A stretch of 46,043 nt of DNA from an uncultured Collinsella sp. (GTDB taxonomy: Bacteria; Actinomycetota; Coriobacteriia; Coriobacteriales; Coriobacteriaceae): the NCBI GenBank assembly GCA_902479065.1, contig CABSNM010000014.1, forward strand, positions 1 through 46,043. The letters are read 5' to 3'. Below, one piece after another: positions 14,718-22,890 of the stretch (position 1 is its first letter; each line of letters opens with the position of its first letter). Both the position numbers and the translations under genes were made by a program. The notes under the pieces are model-generated. The model had not been told where the DNA came from. It saw only the letters and a list, made by a program, of their open reading frames with translations, and searched no databases.

Positions 14718-15803
14718 TTAGGCCAGGTGCGCGATAACGGCATCGGCAAAGGCCTGCGTGCCCACAGCGCCCTCAACGGAGCCGGTCTGGGCACGACGAA
14801 CGTCGCCGGTAACCTGCTCACCCTCGTCGAGCGTGGTAGAAACGGCGGCGCGAATGCGATTGGCCGCGTCGTTCTCGCCCAGGTGATCGAGCATCATAGC
14901 CGCAGACAGAATCTCGGCCGTGGGGTTAGCGATATCCTGGCCAGCGATATCGGGCGCGGAGCCGTGCGTCGCCTCGAAGATGGCGCAGTCGGCACCGATG
15001 TTGGAGCCGGGGGCCATACCCAGACCGCCCACGAGGCCGGCGCACAGGTCGCTCACGATGTCGCCGTACAGGTTGGGCAGCACCAGGACATCGAAGTCGT
15101 TGGGGTTCTGGACCAGGCCCATGCAGGTGGCGTCGACGATCTTGTCGTTGAACTCGATATCGGGATAGTTGGCGGCCACCTCGCGCGCAACGCGCAGGAA
15201 CAGGCCATCGGTCGCCTTCATGATGTTGGCCTTATGCACGGCCGTCACCTTTTTGCGTCCGCAGCGGCGGGCATACTCAAAGGCGTACTCCACAATGCGG
15301 CGGCTCTTGGCGATAGAGATCGGCTTGATCGAGATGGCGGAATCGGCGGCGAAGGTCTTCTGACCCGAGCGCTCGACAAGCTGCGAGAGCTCCTCGACCT
15401 CGGCAGCGCCCTCATCGAACTCGATGCCGGCGTAGAGGTCCTCGGTGTTCTCGCGCACGATGACCAGGTCGACGTCGCGGAAGCGCGAGCCGTCGCCCGG
15501 CTGCGACAGGCAGGGGCGCACGCAGGCATACAGGTCGAAGTGCTTGCGCAGGGCCACGTTGACGCTGCGGAAACCCGTACCGACCGGCGTGGTGATGGGG
15601 CCCTTGATGGCAACCTTGGTCTCGGCGACCGCATCGAGCACGTGCTGGGGCAGCGGCGTGCCAAACTCGTCCATGACGCCGGCACCGGCCTCCTGGACGT
15701 TCCAGTTGATCTGGACACCGGTGGCCTCGACCACGCGGCGCATGGCCTGCGTAATCTCGGGACCAATACCGTCACCGGGGATCAGGACTACATCGTGCGC
15801 CAT
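14718..15803 (-). CDS. NAD-type isocitrate dehydrogenase (isocitrate/isopropylmalate dehydrogenase family)
   Basis: The 361-aa beta-decarboxylating dehydrogenase begins VVLIPGDGIGPEI. It has GTGFRSVNVALRKHFDLYA at about residues 76-94, VRENTEDLYAGIE near 117, NIMKATDGLF near 190, NLYGDIVSDLCAG near 225, and EATHGSAPDIAGQDIANPTA near 257. The S-V-N-V-A-L-R-K loop fits isocitrate dehydrogenases of the NAD class better than isopropylmalate dehydrogenases. It would make 2-oxoglutarate for glutamate synthesis. It starts 6 bp after the HEAT-repeat gene, with GAGGAG inside that gene's end, so the two are probably cotranscribed. Confidence 0.88.
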   Translation of the reverse strand: MAHDVVLIPGDGIGPEITQAMRRVVEATGVQINWNVQEAGAGVMDEFGTPLPQHVLDAVAETKVAIKGPITTPVGTGFRSVNVALRKHFDLYACVRPCLSQPGDGSRFRDVDLVIVRENTEDLYAGIEFDEGAAEVEELSQLVERSGQKTFAADSAISIKPISIAKSRRIVEYAFEYARRCGRKKVTAVHKANIMKATDGLFLRVAREVAANYPDIEFNDKIVDATCMGLVQNPNDFDVLVLPNLYGDIVSDLCAGLVGGLGMAPGSNIGADCAIFEATHGSAPDIAGQDIANPTAEILSAAMMLDHLGENDAANRIRAAVSTTLDEGEQVTGDVRRAQTGSVEGAVGTQAFADAVIAHLA

Positions 15804-15809
15804 AATCTG

Positions 15810-16508
15810 TTACTCCTCGTCTTCGGCGTCGTCAGATTTTTTAACGCTAGCACGCTTCTTCTTTTTGGAGAGATCCAGGCCAAAACGTTTAACAAGCATT
15901 TCGCAAATCTCACTCGAACGGGCCTTGAGATAGCTGCCCTTACCGTTCTCGGCATCGAACTTAAGGCGCAGCGCGAGCTTCTCGGCAACCTCGGCGTCGA
16001 TCTCGCCCTGGCAAAACTCGTACAGGCAACCGAGCATGTCGCGATACTCAAGGTCGCCGTGGTAGCACTGGATGGCCTCGTCCAGGATGGGCCAAGCCTC
16101 GCGCGAACGCTCGACGCTCGTGGCACCCCACACGCACAGCAGGCGGAAGGCGGCATAGCGCAGCGTGGAGGAGATCTCGTCGAACAGTGCAGTCTCGGCG
16201 CCCTCAAAGGCATCGCCCAGCTGCTCGGGGCAGGTGGTAGCGAGCGCCGTCAGGGCATCGAGGGCCTCCCAGCGGGTCTGCGCCTCGGGGCGGTCGAGCG
16301 CCTCGATCAGCGCGGGCACGCAGGGCACGACGCGCTGCGGATCGCGCTCGGCAAGCAGGTGCAGCACGCGGGCGGCAAACTGGCGGATGCGGCGCGTGGG
16401 GCAGCCGAGCTCCTTGACCAGACGGTCGACGGCGTTCTCGTTCTCCTCTGCCAGCTGAAGCTGTGCCAGCTCCTCGTCGGTGAGCTGTTCATCTTTGTTT
16501 TCTGCCAT
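15810..16508 (-). CDS. HEAT-repeat protein of unknown function
   Basis: The 232-aa, mostly helical protein has HEAT-like units (IRQFAARVLHLLAERDP; RWEALDALTALATTCP; STLRYAAFRLLCVWGA). It has a Lys-rich segment (LSKKKKRASVKK) and an acidic C-terminus (DDAEDEE). Such proteins are usually scaffolds; no partner can be named. It lies between a small membrane protein gene (15-bp gap) and isocitrate dehydrogenase (6-bp gap) on the same strand, which suggests one transcript. AGAGG lies before the ATG. Confidence 0.8.
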   Translation of the reverse strand: MAENKDEQLTDEELAQLQLAEENENAVDRLVKELGCPTRRIRQFAARVLHLLAERDPQRVVPCVPALIEALDRPEAQTRWEALDALTALATTCPEQLGDAFEGAETALFDEISSTLRYAAFRLLCVWGATSVERSREAWPILDEAIQCYHGDLEYRDMLGCLYEFCQGEIDAEVAEKLALRLKFDAENGKGSYLKARSSEICEMLVKRFGLDLSKKKKRASVKKSDDAEDEE

Positions 16509-16523
16509 AGTTACCTCTTCTTA

Positions 16524-16952
16524 CTATTTCTTAGCGTGCTTGCCAGCACCCTTGCTGTCATCGGTGACCGAGATGAGCTGTCGGTCGGCCGCGCCATTGC
16601 GACGCGCACGGCGGCGTTCCTCAGCGTCGCCCGCGTCGGCGGCGGCGCGATGAGCCTTGTTGACGTTAAAGACCTCGTCGTGCTTGCGCCACGGACCGAC
16701 GGACTCGCCAAAGCTCATCTTAAGACCGGCGATAAAGCCGCCGAGCCAGCCGATCGGCGCAAACTGCACCAGCGGGAACAGCGAAAACACCCAGGTCAGT
16801 AGGACGACTGCCGCCGCTCCTGCAAAATTGGCGATCCAGTAGTCGCGCTTGGTGATCACGCGCTTTTCGCACGCCCACTGGCCGCACAAAAAGCCAATGT
16901 AGATCGCAAAGAGAAAGAGCACCAGCGCTAGTACCACGAACGTCCAGCTCAT
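16524..16952 (-). CDS. Small membrane protein with two hydrophobic helices
   Basis: The 142-aa product starts MSWTFVVLALVLFLFAIYIG, giving one membrane helix at about residues 3-22. A second helix follows at about 45-62 (AAAVVLLTWVFSLFPLV), and the hydrophilic C-terminus is Arg/Lys-rich. No family was recognised. The ATG at 16952 is chosen over an upstream in-frame start because GGGGAG lies 8-9 nt before it and it then begins just after the stop of the dehydrogenase gene at 16958. It is probably in the same transcript as that gene and the HEAT gene. Confidence 0.72.
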   Translation of the reverse strand: MSWTFVVLALVLFLFAIYIGFLCGQWACEKRVITKRDYWIANFAGAAAVVLLTWVFSLFPLVQFAPIGWLGGFIAGLKMSFGESVGPWRKHDEVFNVNKAHRAAADAGDAEERRRARRNGAADRQLISVTDDSKGAGKHAKK

Positions 16953-16957
16953 GGGCG

Positions 16958-17971
16958 CTACTCCCCGTGATGGTGGCCGCAGCAGCACTCATGGCCGTCG
17001 TCATGGCCGTGGCCGCCGCAACCGCAGCCGTCCTCGTGAGCGCCATGCTCCTCAGGACGATACTGCGACCAGTCCAGACCGGCGGCGATGGCGTCGGCCT
17101 CCTCCTTATAGAGGACCGTGATGGCCTGGGTGCCCAGCTTGGCACCACCGATGGCATCGAGCATGTCGTAGAGCGTAAAGGCCACGTCGGCGCCGGGCAG
17201 CGCAAGCTCGCGATCGTCGGCATAGGCGAGCGCCAAGCGCAGGTCCTTGATGAAGTGCTCGACCATAAAGCCGGGCTTGTAGTCGCCGTCGAGCGCCTTG
17301 GGAGCCAGGCTCTCCATGGCGCCGGACTTGCCGGTACCGCCCAGGATCATCTGGCGGGTCTTCTCCAGGTCAAGGCCGCTCAGCTCGGCAAATGCCATGG
17401 CGTCTGCCATGCCGACCATGCAGGCGCCCAGCGACACCTGGTTGGCGAGCTTGGCAGCCTGGCCCTTGCCGGCGCCGTCGAAGCAGCAGATGTTGGCCGC
17501 GAAGGTGGCAAGGATGTCGCGGACCGGCGCAATGTCGTTCTCGGTGGCGCCCACGATAGCCGTAAGCGTGCCGGCGATAGCACCCGACTCGCCGCCGGTG
17601 ACGGGGCAGTCAAACGCCATGCGACCGGAAACCTGGGCGGCCTCGGCAATGTCGCGCGCCAGCTCGGGCGAGCTCGTGGTGAGGTCGATCAGGACCGCGC
17701 CGGGCTTAGTGCACGCGAGCAGGCCGTCGCCCGCCAGGTAGAGCTCCTCGACCTCGGAGGGATAGCCCACCATGGTAAAGACGACATCGGCGTTAGCCGC
17801 AGCATCGGCCGGCGTATCGGCCCAAACGGCACCGTGCTCGATAAGCGCGGCGGCCTTGGACTTAGTGCGGTTGTTGACCGTGACGGAATAGCCGGCGTCC
17901 AGAATGTGGCCGGCGATGGGGGCACCCATAATTCCGGTGCCGATAAATGCGACAGAGAGCTTGTTTGCCAT
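16958..17971 (-). CDS. Beta-hydroxyacid dehydrogenase (HIBADH/GarR-like) with His/Cys-rich tail
   Basis: The 337-aa protein has the Rossmann motif FIGTGIMGAPIAGHIL (residues ~9-24), the substrate motif FDCPVTGGESGA near 119, and the catalytic Lys block GKGQAAKLANQ near 167. It belongs with 3-hydroxyisobutyrate, tartronate-semialdehyde and related NAD(P)-dependent dehydrogenases, normally about 290-300 residues. The last ~31 residues are an added tail with eight His and five Cys (CGCGGHGHDDGHECCCGHHH), a likely metal-binding site not part of the family fold. The substrate is not predictable. AAGGAAAGG precedes the ATG. Confidence 0.88.
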   Translation of the reverse strand: MANKLSVAFIGTGIMGAPIAGHILDAGYSVTVNNRTKSKAAALIEHGAVWADTPADAAANADVVFTMVGYPSEVEELYLAGDGLLACTKPGAVLIDLTTSSPELARDIAEAAQVSGRMAFDCPVTGGESGAIAGTLTAIVGATENDIAPVRDILATFAANICCFDGAGKGQAAKLANQVSLGACMVGMADAMAFAELSGLDLEKTRQMILGGTGKSGAMESLAPKALDGDYKPGFMVEHFIKDLRLALAYADDRELALPGADVAFTLYDMLDAIGGAKLGTQAITVLYKEEADAIAAGLDWSQYRPEEHGAHEDGCGCGGHGHDDGHECCCGHHHGE

Positions 17972-18069
17972 GAAACCTTTCCTTTTGGGTTGGGTGTTAT
18001 TACCAGGTTGAATACTCGGTGCCAGCGTTTGGGCTGTGAGTTGGGATCGATTACGGCCGCGCTACTTGC

Positions 18070-19023
18070 CTACTGACCGCGCACGCGGCGGGCGATACGG
18101 TCGGAAAGCGACGCCTTGTCGGCGCGGTTCTTACCCCAAAACGCGCAGGCCACCATGCCGGGGCCCACGTGCGAGCCGATGGTGGGACCCACGGAGCTGC
18201 GAATGATCGTAACGTCGGCGCAGCCCTCCTCCTTGCGGATGGCGGCTTCGAGCCAGTCGCCGTCCTTTTCGGCATCGGCCGTCATGATGGCGATGGGCAT
18301 GGTGCGGTCGGGCACGTAGTTCTCGCGGAACGACTTGAGGATGGACTTGAGTGCCTTCTTGCGGCCGCGGTTGACGCCGATCAGCGACAGCGAGCCGGCC
18401 AGGTCGTAGGAGAGCTCGGGCTTGACATCGAGCTTTGCCGTGAGCTGCGCTGCCGCGGGCGGAATGCGGCCGCCGGCAGCCAGTGCGTCGAAGCTCTCGA
18501 GCGTAAAGTAGCCGTGGACGTAGGTCTTTGCCTCGTTTGCCCAATCGACCAGCTGCTTGGCGGTCAGTCCCGCCGAACGCTGGCGCACGGCCTCGAGCGC
18601 CAAGAGCGCGCCGGTCGCGCAGGGCAGAGCGTTGTCGACCACGTACAGCTCAAAATCGGGATACTCGGCGCGCACGGCGTCCGCCGCCTGGCACGCGGAG
18701 TTGTAGCTCGACGACAGCGCCGAGGTAAAGCACAGGTAGACCGTGGGCGTGCCTTCTTTGGCGCACTCGGTAAAGAACTCGATATAGCGACCGAGCGACA
18801 CAGCCGAGGTGGACACGCGGGCGCCGGCGCGCATCCGGTCGTAGAACTCCTTGGGTGTGATGCTCGACCAGATGTCATCCGTGCGCTCTTCGCCATCGAT
18901 AATGAAGGGGAAACCCAGGATATCGACATCGAGGTTCGCGGCGACCTCGGGGCTAAAGTCGCAGCAGGTATCGACGACGATGCGGCAACGGTCCGAATGA
19001 CCGGCGGATGCGGCCTTGTCCAT
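18070..19023 (-). CDS. DegV family fatty-acid-binding protein
   Basis: The 317-aa DegV/EDD-fold protein has an N-terminal VDTCCDFSPEVAANLDVDI block and a lipid head-group region with VSTSAVSLGRY near residue 70 and YLCFTSALSSSYNSA near 96. It also has AAGGRIPPAAAQL near 183 and a C-terminal SSVGPTIGSHVGPGM, which is the DegV signature. Such proteins (FakB) present fatty acids to a FakA kinase for phospholipid synthesis; FakA is not in the window. The ATG at 19023 is preferred over the adjacent TTG, with AAGGAG upstream. Confidence 0.93.
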   Translation of the reverse strand: MDKAASAGHSDRCRIVVDTCCDFSPEVAANLDVDILGFPFIIDGEERTDDIWSSITPKEFYDRMRAGARVSTSAVSLGRYIEFFTECAKEGTPTVYLCFTSALSSSYNSACQAADAVRAEYPDFELYVVDNALPCATGALLALEAVRQRSAGLTAKQLVDWANEAKTYVHGYFTLESFDALAAGGRIPPAAAQLTAKLDVKPELSYDLAGSLSLIGVNRGRKKALKSILKSFRENYVPDRTMPIAIMTADAEKDGDWLEAAIRKEEGCADVTIIRSSVGPTIGSHVGPGMVACAFWGKNRADKASLSDRIARRVRGQ

Positions 19024-19041
19024 CAAAGCAACTCCTTACGT

Positions 19042-19073
19042 AAAAAGGCGGCCACCCGCATGGGATGGCCGCC
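19042..19073 (-). terminator. Terminator after the hibernation factor gene
   Basis: GGCGGCCA pairs with TGGCCGCC (8 bp) and on the minus strand is followed by TTTTTACG. It separates the gene from degV. Confidence 0.85.
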
Positions 19074-19102
19074 AACCGTTAACTCATGCAAGTTAACGTA
19101 TT

Positions 19103-19687
19103 TTACTCGTCAAGTGTTTCGATGCGGGGCTTGATGATGCCATATCCACCATTCTTACGGTGATACACCACATTGATGAGGCCAGTCGTCGCGTTCTCGA
19201 ACACGTAGAAGTCGTGGCCCAGCAGATCTGTCTGCACCAGCGCCTGCTCCTCAGTCATCGGGGTGACGTCGATAACCTTCTCGCGGACGAGCAGGTCGTC
19301 CTCTTCCTCGGGCAGCAGCAGGTCGGCCAGATCCTCAACGCGCTCGACCGGTGCGACATCCGCGGCGCTGGCACCGCCCTGGCGGTTGTCCACGACCTTG
19401 GTCTTGAACTTGCGCAGCTGGCGGGTGACCTTATCGGCGGAGAGGTCGATGGCGGCGTACATATCTGCACCGTGCTCGGCAACGCGAATCACCGAACCGC
19501 GGGCACGAACCGTAACCTCGACGATTGCCGGGTTGGGGTTCGAGGGGTTCTTCTCATAGCGAAGTACAACGTCGACCGTCATGGGCTCGATATCGAAAAC
19601 CTTGAGCGCCTCGCCGATCTTCTCATCCACATGCGCACGCAGAGCATCGGTTACCGTCGTCTTGCGTCCAGAAACCTTGATATCCAT
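19103..19687 (-). CDS. hpf: Long-form ribosome hibernation-promoting factor
   Basis: The 194-aa protein has the HPF/RaiA N-terminal domain (MDIKVSGRKTTVTDALRAHV, VEVTVRARGSVIRVAEHGAD). After a linker it has the C-terminal dimerisation domain (EEQALVQTDLLGHDFYVFEN, TTGLINVVYHRKNGGYGIIK). Long HPF dimerises 70S ribosomes into inactive 100S particles in stationary phase or stress. The ATG at 19687 has GGAG 8 nt upstream; the frame is open further but without a site. It is monocistronic, with a long leader and its own terminator. Confidence 0.95.
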   Translation of the reverse strand: MDIKVSGRKTTVTDALRAHVDEKIGEALKVFDIEPMTVDVVLRYEKNPSNPNPAIVEVTVRARGSVIRVAEHGADMYAAIDLSADKVTRQLRKFKTKVVDNRQGGASAADVAPVERVEDLADLLLPEEEDDLLVREKVIDVTPMTEEQALVQTDLLGHDFYVFENATTGLINVVYHRKNGGYGIIKPRIETLDE

Positions 19688-20004
19688 ACGTGGCTCCAAT
19701 CTGCCTCGGGGACTTACTGTACTGGCTATGTACCCATTGCCGTGCATTTAATCACGTGGATTCCTAAAGACCCGAATAACGATTGCTTGATACCGCATAC
19801 CGAAGTCTCGCACTTTTCTGTGGCAAAGTGCGCTATAGGAGGGAGCTTGCGGCTTTGCATTTGGTCCCAAAAGTTGGCTTTGACCTGCTTGTTTTATTGG
19901 AATGAAAAAGCCGGGCTACCCTATTGGGGAAGCCCGGCAATACGTGTTGAAACCGTGAAGAAGCGTCTCTCCTAGCGCATAGGAGACACCACCCCTAGCA
20001 ATAA
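19688..20004. other. hpf upstream region with hairpins
   Basis: No gene was seen in this ~315-bp AT-richer stretch. It holds an inverted repeat CGCACTTT-n8-AAAGTGCG (19809-19832) within the probable hpf promoter/leader and, further up, the terminator of the lipoprotein gene. The promoter could not be placed with confidence. Confidence 0.5.
19904..19938 (-). terminator. Terminator after the lipoprotein gene
   Basis: GCCGGGCT (19910-19917) pairs with AGCCCGGC (19931-19938); the minus strand continues with TTTTTCATTCC. Confidence 0.8.
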
Positions 20005-21012
20005 CTAGCTATTGAGTTTGTTAATGTCGTCGTCGGTGATGGTGCCTTCCTGGCTGGACGATTTGTCCTCGGAGGATGCGGTCTCATTGTTGGAATCGGA
20101 GGACTCGCTGCCGGAGGACGCGGTCTCACTGGACTCAGAGTCGCCCGGCTGCACGTTAGCGCCCGAAACCGTCTTAGTGGTGAGGTCGTAGGGCATCTGG
20201 CCGTACCAGACGCAGTGAACCGCCTCGAGCGTACCGTCGACCGTGATGTCGTCGAGGGCATCACTCACGGCACGGCACAGTTCGTCATTGGACGAGAGGC
20301 CCGCAACACCAAGCGTCGAGGGCGCCTCGAGCGCACCGACATAGGAGACCTCGCTCATCAGGCGTGCAAGATAGCCGCCGGCTGTGGAGTCGCAGATCAC
20401 ATAGTCGACCTCGCCGGACTCGAGCGCCTCAAAGCACTCGTTGATGTTGGAGTAGGTCTTTTGGTTGGCGGTGATGCTCTGCTTAGCAAGCGCCTCCTGC
20501 GAGGCCGAGGACATCTGGACACCCAGAGTAGACGTGTTAAGGGTATCGGTGGAAACGCTTAGCGACCCACCATCGCTGGTTTTACCGAACACGGAAGCGG
20601 CATCGTACAGGCAGGTGCCGAGCGAGCTAACGTCCCCGTCCGTGGAGTTGATCTCGCCGATAAAGATATCAGCCTTTTTGTCGCCGAGCGCGGAACCTGC
20701 CGAGGACGCATCGACAAAGGCGACCTTAAGGCCCATGCGGCTTGCGAGGGCGCGGGCAGCGTCGACTGCATACCCCGTAAGCTCGCCGTCGGCGCCCTGC
20801 ATGGCCTGCGGCGCATCGGAAGTATCGAGGGCAACCGTCAGGGTTCCGGGAGTGACCAGGGCATCGTCCGACACCGCCGGCGTGACCGTCTCGTACTCGA
20901 TCTGGTCGATCGTGGGAGTCGTGAACGTAGACAGCGGGTTGAACGCGCATCCGCTCAGGCCCAAAACGGCGATGACCGCTGCGGTCCCAGCACCTAACCG
21001 AGCCGCGTGCAT
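20005..21012 (-). CDS. Lipoprotein of the extracellular solute-binding protein type
   Basis: The 335-aa product starts with a lipoprotein signal peptide, hydrophobic residues 8-19 and the lipobox LSGC with Cys22. The next ~240 residues resemble bacterial solute-binding proteins of amino-acid ABC systems (GTLTVALDTSDAPQAM, GELTGYAVDAARALASRMGL, KADIFIGEINSTD, DYVICDSTAGGYLARLM). The final ~65 residues are a Ser/Glu/Asn-rich low-complexity tail. No permease or ATPase gene is adjacent. The ATG at 21012 is chosen for GAGGGG 9 nt upstream and the classic signal peptide. The frame stays open to 21420, including an ATG at 21030, so a longer product is possible but unlikely. Confidence 0.8.
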   Translation of the reverse strand: MHAARLGAGTAAVIAVLGLSGCAFNPLSTFTTPTIDQIEYETVTPAVSDDALVTPGTLTVALDTSDAPQAMQGADGELTGYAVDAARALASRMGLKVAFVDASSAGSALGDKKADIFIGEINSTDGDVSSLGTCLYDAASVFGKTSDGGSLSVSTDTLNTSTLGVQMSSASQEALAKQSITANQKTYSNINECFEALESGEVDYVICDSTAGGYLARLMSEVSYVGALEAPSTLGVAGLSSNDELCRAVSDALDDITVDGTLEAVHCVWYGQMPYDLTTKTVSGANVQPGDSESSETASSGSESSDSNNETASSEDKSSSQEGTITDDDINKLNS

Positions 21013-21762
21013 CAAGCTGCCCCTCACCATGTCCACTACCCTGCCTTCTGTGTCGTATACAATCCGTGCGTTGCGCGGAATATCGGGTTGTTCCCACCAG
21101 CTGACCTGGTATTTGACCCCACACTTGCGCACCGGGGTGTTTGCTCGGGAGGCCGTAGCCACCTTCACGACTGACCCGCTCGCCCGCGAGGCGGTATTGC
21201 CCCAAAGAAAGTAGAACGGACGGTGCGGCTTACATCTAGGACGCGCCATGATCGCGCCGCGCGCACGCGGTCGCTTACGTGGATCCCTTTGACCGCGTCT
21301 GTCTTGGACTAGGACGGGCATTTCGTCCGTCCGCAACCACAGCCTGGTAGGAACGTAGCGCATTATAGCTAAGTTCAAGCTAAAGTTTAAGGTTAAGGGC
21401 GTCATTCGCATCGTGCGCACAGATTTTGCAGGTCGGAGTGGGCTATTCGTGCCCCTATGAAGCCCGGAGCTCCCCTACGGGGAGCTCCGGGGCGCCCTTC
21501 TTAGGGTGCCCCGGTCAAAATATGGCAAATATGAGTACTGCCACCAATTTAGTAACAGGCAATTTTGGCCTCTCGGACAGATTTTGCGTTCAGTGTCGCC
21601 AACCTGATGCTTAGTTATTCTACATTTGTTTATTATCTTCTTACTTTACGCCGCCTCCGAGTTCTAAATTCCTTGATTTTGCTGTTACTGATTTAGTGAC
21701 AGTACTCATATTTGCCATATTTTGGCCGGGGCATATGATTAACCCTCTATTTTCGACGCGAA
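21013..21762. other. Gene-poor region with hairpins and a MITE-like element
   Basis: About 750 bp without a convincing gene. CCCGGAGCTCCCC-TAC-GGGGAGCTCCGGG (21463-21491) is a perfect 13-bp hairpin. It is followed at once by GGCGCCC-n6-GGGTGCC (21491-21510), and then the repeat element at 21507-21733. Confidence 0.6.
21507..21733. mobile_element. MITE-like element, copy A (227 bp, long terminal inverted repeats)
   Basis: The left end (21507-21562) and the reverse complement of the right end (21733-21679) align over about 55 bp with six or seven differences. Both contain CAAAATATGGCAAATATGAG, then TACTG, then AGTAACAG. The interior is AT-rich and encodes nothing. A related copy lies at 35987-36218 with a matching left arm (GCAAATATGAGTACTG) and a similar interior segment (ATTTGT-n2-ATTAT). 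No transposase is present, so it is a non-autonomous repeat. Confidence 0.7.
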
Positions 21763-22890
21763 TTAGACCGGCTTAAGCCCAAAACACGCCCGCAGCGTGT
21801 TAAGCAACGCCTCTTGCTTCTTCCTGCGGGCATCGACACGATTCCGGTACCGCTTTCGCATACGCTGGTGCATGCGCCATGCGAGCGCTTCCATCGCTTC
21901 CATGTCGCAGAGCATCTCGTTGTTGACCGTCGCGACCTCGATTCCCATAGTAATCAAGCCCGTGTTGCGCTTTTCATCATGGATACGTCCCCTCCGAGAG
22001 GAATGGCCCAGCTCGCCGTTGTATTCCAGGTCAAACCGAGCTGCTTCTTGATACGCATCGCAAACTGCATGGGACATCCCCGAGATTGCCTGCGCACGGT
22101 CATCGAACTCGATCTTGTAGTCGGTCTTAAAAGGTCCGCAGGCAAACCCGCCATAGGAAAACGGAAGCGAAAACAGGGCGAGCATGATGCACTCCATGGG
22201 TGAGCGCAGGTTTTCCGAAAGATAGGGACACAGACGCTGCAGCTGTTTGGCCGCGTTCCCCTTGCATACCGCGAGGTAGTCTGCCAGACGATCGGGCATC
22301 AGCACCGGCTCAACCTCAAAGTAGCCCACGTCTGCTGGCTGATCCTTGTCCTTTGCAAGTTTATTCGTAACAGGCGAGGTGTAGGGAGGTAGATACTGCC
22401 CGCGGTCACTCAGCGAAATCTTAGAGCACAGCTCCTGAGCCAGGGCAAATGCCTGGATGCAGCCGACCTCGCGTGCGACGGCTACGCAAAGGGCCTCGGG
22501 AGATAGACTGTATACACCCGGCTCCACCTCTAGAATCGAGCCGGCAGGCAACCCGGAACACACGGACCAGCCCACGCCAGGCATGCGGCGGCGCTGCGCC
22601 GCAGATCCCACCAGCAAGCACAGATCTTCTTGCACCTCGCCGCTTTTGGCTCCAATTCGCACCAGGTCGGAAAGATAAATATCCTCGGTCGAAGGCGATG
22701 ACGTACACAGCACGCGGCGCTCCTCCTCGGGCTCAAGGTCCTTCCAGCCGATGTAGCCCATCTGCCGGCGCTCGGCTCGAATCATGCGCAACGCCGAGGC
22801 GCCCGTCAGGATCACGGAAGCCGCTAGCTGCTCTTTTGTCGGTTTGTTGCACTGCCTGATTGTTACCGCCACACGAATCACCCCTACCAA
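21763..22890 (-). CDS. Hypothetical protein with a restriction-endonuclease-like C-terminal domain
   Basis: The 375-aa protein has no recognised full-length family. The C-terminal ~150 residues show the pattern of actinobacterial AbiEi/DUF559-type proteins with a PD-(D/E)XK fold: LRSPMECIMLALFSLPFSYG, then a DLEYNGELGHSS segment, a D-E-K-R and TGLITMGIEVATV. The aligned acidic residues (Glu of SPME, Asp-Leu-Glu of the strand) are the expected catalytic positions. The N-terminal part is unassigned and may hold a winged helix. The start is uncertain: TTG at 22890 overlaps the comF stop, and GTG codons follow at 22881 and 22872. Similar genes are often linked to toxin-antitoxin or defence functions; that role is inference. 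Confidence 0.6.
   Translation of the reverse strand: MVGVIRVAVTIRQCNKPTKEQLAASVILTGASALRMIRAERRQMGYIGWKDLEPEEERRVLCTSSPSTEDIYLSDLVRIGAKSGEVQEDLCLLVGSAAQRRRMPGVGWSVCSGLPAGSILEVEPGVYSLSPEALCVAVAREVGCIQAFALAQELCSKISLSDRGQYLPPYTSPVTNKLAKDKDQPADVGYFEVEPVLMPDRLADYLAVCKGNAAKQLQRLCPYLSENLRSPMECIMLALFSLPFSYGGFACGPFKTDYKIEFDDRAQAISGMSHAVCDAYQEAARFDLEYNGELGHSSRRGRIHDEKRNTGLITMGIEVATVNNEMLCDMEAMEALAWRMHQRMRKRYRNRVDARRKKQEALLNTLRACFGLKPV

Noticed and set aside
14727..16802. 691-codon open frame on the plus strand
   Set aside because: It is antisense to isocitrate dehydrogenase, the HEAT gene and the membrane-protein gene. Its Gly/His/Asp-rich translation has no family features and reflects high-GC codon bias.
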